Origin: Nisaea nitritireducens
GTDB lineage: Bacteria; Pseudomonadota; Alphaproteobacteria; Thalassobaculales; Thalassobaculaceae
Length of the DNA stretch: 64,000 nucleotides
Reading direction: 5' to 3'
Assembly (NCBI RefSeq): GCF_014904795.1
Contig: NZ_JACZFS010000074.1
Span: 29,838-93,837, forward strand
Shown here: one piece after another, positions 61,601 through 64,000 of the stretch
Layout of the letters: each line of letters begins with the position of its first letter
Numbering within the stretch: position 1 is the first letter of the stretch
Notes under the pieces: generated by a model
Database searches by the model: none
What the model saw: the letters and a program-made list of their open reading frames with translations, nothing else
What the model was told of the DNA's origin: nothing
Program-made: the position numbers and the translations under genes

Positions 61601-64000
61601 ACGACGCCATCAGCGGCTTCGAAGGCAGTGACACCCTGTCTGGTCTCGGCGGCAACGATACGCTCGATGGTCTTGCAGGCGACGACAGCATCGACGGCGG
61701 CGCGGGCAATGACCAGATCACCGGTGGTGCTGGTGATGACACGCTGCAAGGCGGCGTTGGTTCCGACACTCTCTCGGGTGGTGCGGGCAACGATCAGCTG
61801 GATGGCGGTGAAGGTTCCGACGTTCTGTACGGCACCGACGGGACGGACACGGTCTCCGGCGGCGACGGCGCGGATGCGATCTACGCTGGTGACAGCGGTG
61901 TGGTTGACGGCGGTGCCGGGAACGACACGCTTTATGTCGACACCCGCTCCGACCTCGACGGGCTGAGTGTCAGCAACATCGAAGACATCGTCATTGCGGA
62001 CGAGCAGGCGACCGAGGGCGACGACGCCATCAGCGGCTTCGAAGGCTCAGACACCCTGTCCGGTCTTGCCGGCAACGATACGCTCGACGGTCTGGCTGGT
62101 GACGACAGCCTCGATGGCGGCGCTGGTAACGACGAGATCACCGGCGGTGCCGGTGATGACACCCTCCAGGGTGGCGCTGGCGACGATACCATCCATGCCG
62201 AAGACGGCAGCGACACCGTGTCCGGTGGCGACGGCGCGGACGCGATCTATGCAGGCGACAGCGGCGTCATTGACGGCGGTGCCGGCGACGACACGCTCTA
62301 TGTCGACACCCGCTCCGACCTCGACAATCTGACGGTCTCCAACATCGAAGATATCGTCATTGCCGACGAGCAGGCCACCGACGGCGACGACGCCATCTCT
62401 GGCTTCGAAGGCAGTGACACGCTCTCCGGTCTCGGCGGCAACGATACGCTCAATGGCCTGGCAGGCGACGACGTCATCGATGGCGGCGCGGGCAATGACC
62501 AGATCACCGGTGGTGCTGGTGATGACACGCTGCAAGGCGGCGTTGGTTCCGACACTCTCTCGGGTGGTGCGGGCAACGACCAGCTGGATGGCGGCGAAGG
62601 TCCCGACGTTCTGTACGGCACCGAGGGCACGGACACCGTGTCCGGTGGCGACGGCGCGGATGCGATCTATGCCGGCGACTCTGGCGTCATCGACGGCGGT
62701 GCCGGGAACGACACGCTTTATGTCGACACACGCTCCGACCTCGACGGCCTGACGGTCTCCAACATCGAAGACATCGTCATCGCGGCCGAGCAGGCCACAG
62801 ACGGCGACGACGCCATCAGCGGCTTTGCCGATGCAGACACACTGTCTGGCCTCGGCGGCAACGATACGCTCGACGGTCTCGCAGGCGACGACAGCCTCGA
62901 CGGCGGCGCAGGCAACGACGAGATCACTGGCGGTGCCGGTAACGACGTCATCGACGGTGGGGCTGGCGACGATACCATCCATGCCGAAGACGGCAGCGAC
63001 ACCGTGTCCGGCGGCGACGGCGCGGATGCCATTTACGGCGGTTCCGAAGGCGTCATTGACGGCGGAGCCGGCGAAGACTCGCTCTATGTCGACACACGCT
63101 CCGACCTCGACGGCCTGACGGTCTCCAACGTCGAAGACATCGTCATCGCCGACGAGCAGGCCACCGAGGGCGACGACGCCATCTCCGGCTTCGAAGGCAG
63201 TGACACCCTGTCCGGCCTTGCCGGTAACGACACACTCGACGGCCTGGCCGGTGACGACAACCTCGACGGCGGCGCGGGCAACGACGAGATCACCGGCGGT
63301 GCCGGTGATGACACCCTGCAGGGTGGCGTTGGCGACGATACCCTCTCGGGTGGCGCAGGCAACGACCAGCTGGATGGCGGTGAAGGTTCTGACGTTCTGT
63401 ACGGCACCGAGGGCACGGACACCGTGTCAGGTGGTGACGGTGCGGACGCGATCTATGCAGGCGACAGCGGCGTCATCGATGGCGGGGCCGGGAACGACAC
63501 GCTTTATGTCGACACACGCTCCGATCTCGACGGACTGACGGTCTCGAACGTTGAAGACATTGTCATTGCTGACGAGCAAGCCACAGACGGCGACGACGCT
63601 ATCAGCGGCTTCGAAGGCAGTGACACGCTCAGCGGCTTGGCTGGTAACGATACGCTCGACGGCCTGGCCGGTGACGACAGCCTCGACGGCGGTGCGGGCA
63701 ACGACGAGATCACTGGCGGTGCCGGTGACGATACGCTGCAAGGCGGCGTTGGCGACGATACCCTCTCGGGTGGCGCAGGCAACGACCAGCTGGATGGCGG
63801 TGAAGGTTCTGACGTTCTGTACGGCACCGACGGCACGGACACCGTGTCCGGCGGCGACGGCGCGGACGCGATCTATGCAGGCGACTCTGGCGTCATTGAC
63901 GGCGGTGCTGGCGAAGACACGCTTTATGTCGACACACGCTCCGATCTCGACGGGCTAACGGTCTCCAACATCGAAGACATCGTCATTGCCGACGAGCAGG
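58645..64000 (+). CDS. second RTX protein with modular repeats (3' end beyond window)
   Basis: An open frame from ATG 58645 to the edge, 1,785 codons visible. GGAG lies 8 bp upstream of the start. After about 20 residues (MARPSSHNNDTQRSGLITGN) come some 450 residues of RTX nonapeptides, then a beta-rich insert (about 59990-60280) with LLLTDISLDPDQVSLRVY, and from about 60300 a series of modules built of RTX repeats plus the insert LYVDTRSDLDGLTVSNVEDI and VIADEQATDGDDAISGF. Nine such inserts are visible. No signal peptide; likely secreted by a type I system not in view. Same orientation as the giant RTX gene, with the GST gene between. Total length and C-terminal secretion signal cannot be determined. 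Confidence 0.92.
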   Translation, partial: MARPSSHNNDTQRSGLITGNDGRDTITGSSEDDSIYGYGDRDTISGADGNDLLFGGDGSDYLKGGDDEDILYGEDDNDTLSGGDGDDTLYGGAGSNSLFGDDGEDYLYGGDDAETLSGGRGNDTIIGNGGNDALRDTSGNNYFDGGAGRDTITGGQGSDTIYGGADNDRITGGAGNDSIDGGAGDDTLSGHYNNDTILGGDGNDLIRGRGGNDSLDGGAGDDTVSGDYGNDALIGGDGNDTLYGRGGSDTIDGGAGDDLLSGDSGKDTLIGGAGDDTISGRGGNDSIDGGAGNDSINGESGNDLISGGDGDDTISGRGGNDSIDGGAGNDSIKGESGRDTISGGAGDDTISGKGGNDSIDGGAGNDYVRGDYGSETLLGGTGDDTISGKGGNDLIDGGDGADELDGGDGHDTIYGGAGNDQITGGDGNDSLSGGAGDDTIAAGRGYDTIDGGAGNDLISGKASDFQGDHIKLDSGDTLLLTDISLDPDQVSLRVYRGTTYVAINTSGDSWPEYYFSIEGDFESINVSVDENGTSLGFVAGPITGTSDDDSLAGTDDADTISALDGNDTVSAGDGADVVYGGAGNDEITGGAGSDAIDGGEGSDTLYGGADSDTLSGGADADLLDGGTGNDVIDGGAGDDTIDATEGSDTVSGGDGADAIYAGDTGVIDGGAGEDTLYVDTRSDLDGLTVSNVEDIVIADEQATDGDDAISGFEGSDTLSGLGGNDTLDGLAGDDVLDGGAGNDEITGGAGDDVIDGGAGDDTIHAEDGSDTVSGGDGADAIYAGDSGVIDGGAGEDTLYVDTRSDLGGLTASNIEDIVIADEQATEGDDAISGFADADTLSGLGGDDTIDGLAGDDSLDGGAGNDEITGGAGSDALSGGEGSDTLYGGTDSDTLSGGADADLLDGGAGNDVIDGGAGDDTIHAEDGVDTVSAGDGADAIYGGSEGVIDGGAGEDTLYVDTRSDLDGLTLSNIEDIVIADEQATDGDDAISGFEGSDTLSGLGGNDTLDGLAGDDSIDGGAGNDQITGGAGDDTLQGGVGSDTLSGGAGNDQLDGGEGSDVLYGTDGTDTVSGGDGADAIYAGDSGVVDGGAGNDTLYVDTRSDLDGLSVSNIEDIVIADEQATEGDDAISGFEGSDTLSGLAGNDTLDGLAGDDSLDGGAGNDEITGGAGDDTLQGGAGDDTIHAEDGSDTVSGGDGADAIYAGDSGVIDGGAGDDTLYVDTRSDLDNLTVSNIEDIVIADEQATDGDDAISGFEGSDTLSGLGGNDTLNGLAGDDVIDGGAGNDQITGGAGDDTLQGGVGSDTLSGGAGNDQLDGGEGPDVLYGTEGTDTVSGGDGADAIYAGDSGVIDGGAGNDTLYVDTRSDLDGLTVSNIEDIVIAAEQATDGDDAISGFADADTLSGLGGNDTLDGLAGDDSLDGGAGNDEITGGAGNDVIDGGAGDDTIHAEDGSDTVSGGDGADAIYGGSEGVIDGGAGEDSLYVDTRSDLDGLTVSNVEDIVIADEQATEGDDAISGFEGSDTLSGLAGNDTLDGLAGDDNLDGGAGNDEITGGAGDDTLQGGVGDDTLSGGAGNDQLDGGEGSDVLYGTEGTDTVSGGDGADAIYAGDSGVIDGGAGNDTLYVDTRSDLDGLTVSNVEDIVIADEQATDGDDAISGFEGSDTLSGLAGNDTLDGLAGDDSLDGGAGNDEITGGAGDDTLQGGVGDDTLSGGAGNDQLDGGEGSDVLYGTDGTDTVSGGDGADAIYAGDSGVIDGGAGEDTLYVDTRSDLDGLTVSNIEDIVIADEQ
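60555..64000 (+). repeat. nine RTX modules of 122, 140 or 158 residues
   Basis: The TAT codon of the recurring YVDTRSDL insert is at 60673, 61039, 61513, 61933, 62299, 62719, 63085, 63505 and 63925. Successive distances are 122, 158, 140, 122, 140, 122, 140 and 140 codons, differing by multiples of 18 residues (two nonapeptides, one beta-roll turn). Long stretches are almost identical at DNA level, for example around 61741 and 62527. Confidence 0.93.

Noticed and set aside
38757..64000. Genes for a type I secretion system near the RTX genes
   Set aside because: Looked for an ABC exporter, membrane fusion protein or TolC on either strand; none is present in the window.

Overview
High-GC DNA from an alphaproteobacterium, probably a marine, aerobic or facultative heterotroph of a Rhodospirillales-like lineage. 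The lineage is inferred from gene content (box benzoyl-CoA genes, formate dehydrogenase with DUF3305/DUF3306, ACR3/ArsJ arsenic genes, very large RTX proteins); there is no rRNA or marker gene in the window, so it stays tentative. No tRNA, insertion sequence, prophage or CRISPR array was seen.

Layout. 0-5.2 kb: a minus-strand fatty-acid/acyl-CoA oxidation operon (thiolase, SDR, acyl-CoA dehydrogenase, and the start of a 3-hydroxyacyl-CoA dehydrogenase that runs off the left edge) behind an EamA exporter gene. 5.3-6.4 kb: a soluble chemoreceptor-like protein with a C-terminal Cache domain. 6.4-11.0 kb: a two-branch arsenic island. arsR-arsC-acr3-GDCCVxC reads right and GAPDH-arsJ reads left, around a perfect 9-bp inverted repeat. 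11.1-16 kb: boxB and boxC of the aerobic benzoyl-CoA epoxide pathway, a helically phased TGCA operator array in front of boxC, and a cytoplasmic double-PAS chemoreceptor.

16.2-33.3 kb is one functional block for formate oxidation. tupBCA (tungstate import) converges on a minus-strand operon of about twelve genes: DUF3305, DUF3306, TorD chaperone, TAT peptide, FdhA (Cys ligand, TAT exported), FdhB, a small lipoprotein, cytochrome b FdhI, a WD40-cytochrome c fusion, a 43-residue membrane peptide, a monohaem cytochrome c, and a DNA-binding/PBP-like regulator. A divergent multi-cluster ferredoxin and a convergent operon (ligase-fold protein, DUF6352, DUF6494, small membrane protein) follow. The arrangement suggests a tungsten-dependent periplasmic formate dehydrogenase with its own metal supply, maturation factors and possibly a second electron exit through c-type cytochromes.

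33.4-38.4 kb: a TPR-GT41 (SPINDLY/OGT-like) glycosyltransferase, a cysteine-dioxygenase-like cupin, and hldE-gmhA for ADP-heptose. 38.4-64 kb: two RTX genes in tandem, separated by a GST gene on the other strand. The first encodes 6,259 residues in one uninterrupted frame, with HCBP-related domains, a 27-bp tandem array, two other repeated domains, a DUF642-like domain and eight FG-GAP-like calcium repeats at the C-terminus. The second starts at 58645 and leaves the window still open after 1,785 codons; its nine visible modules differ in length by exact steps of 18 residues. No type I secretion genes are in the window.
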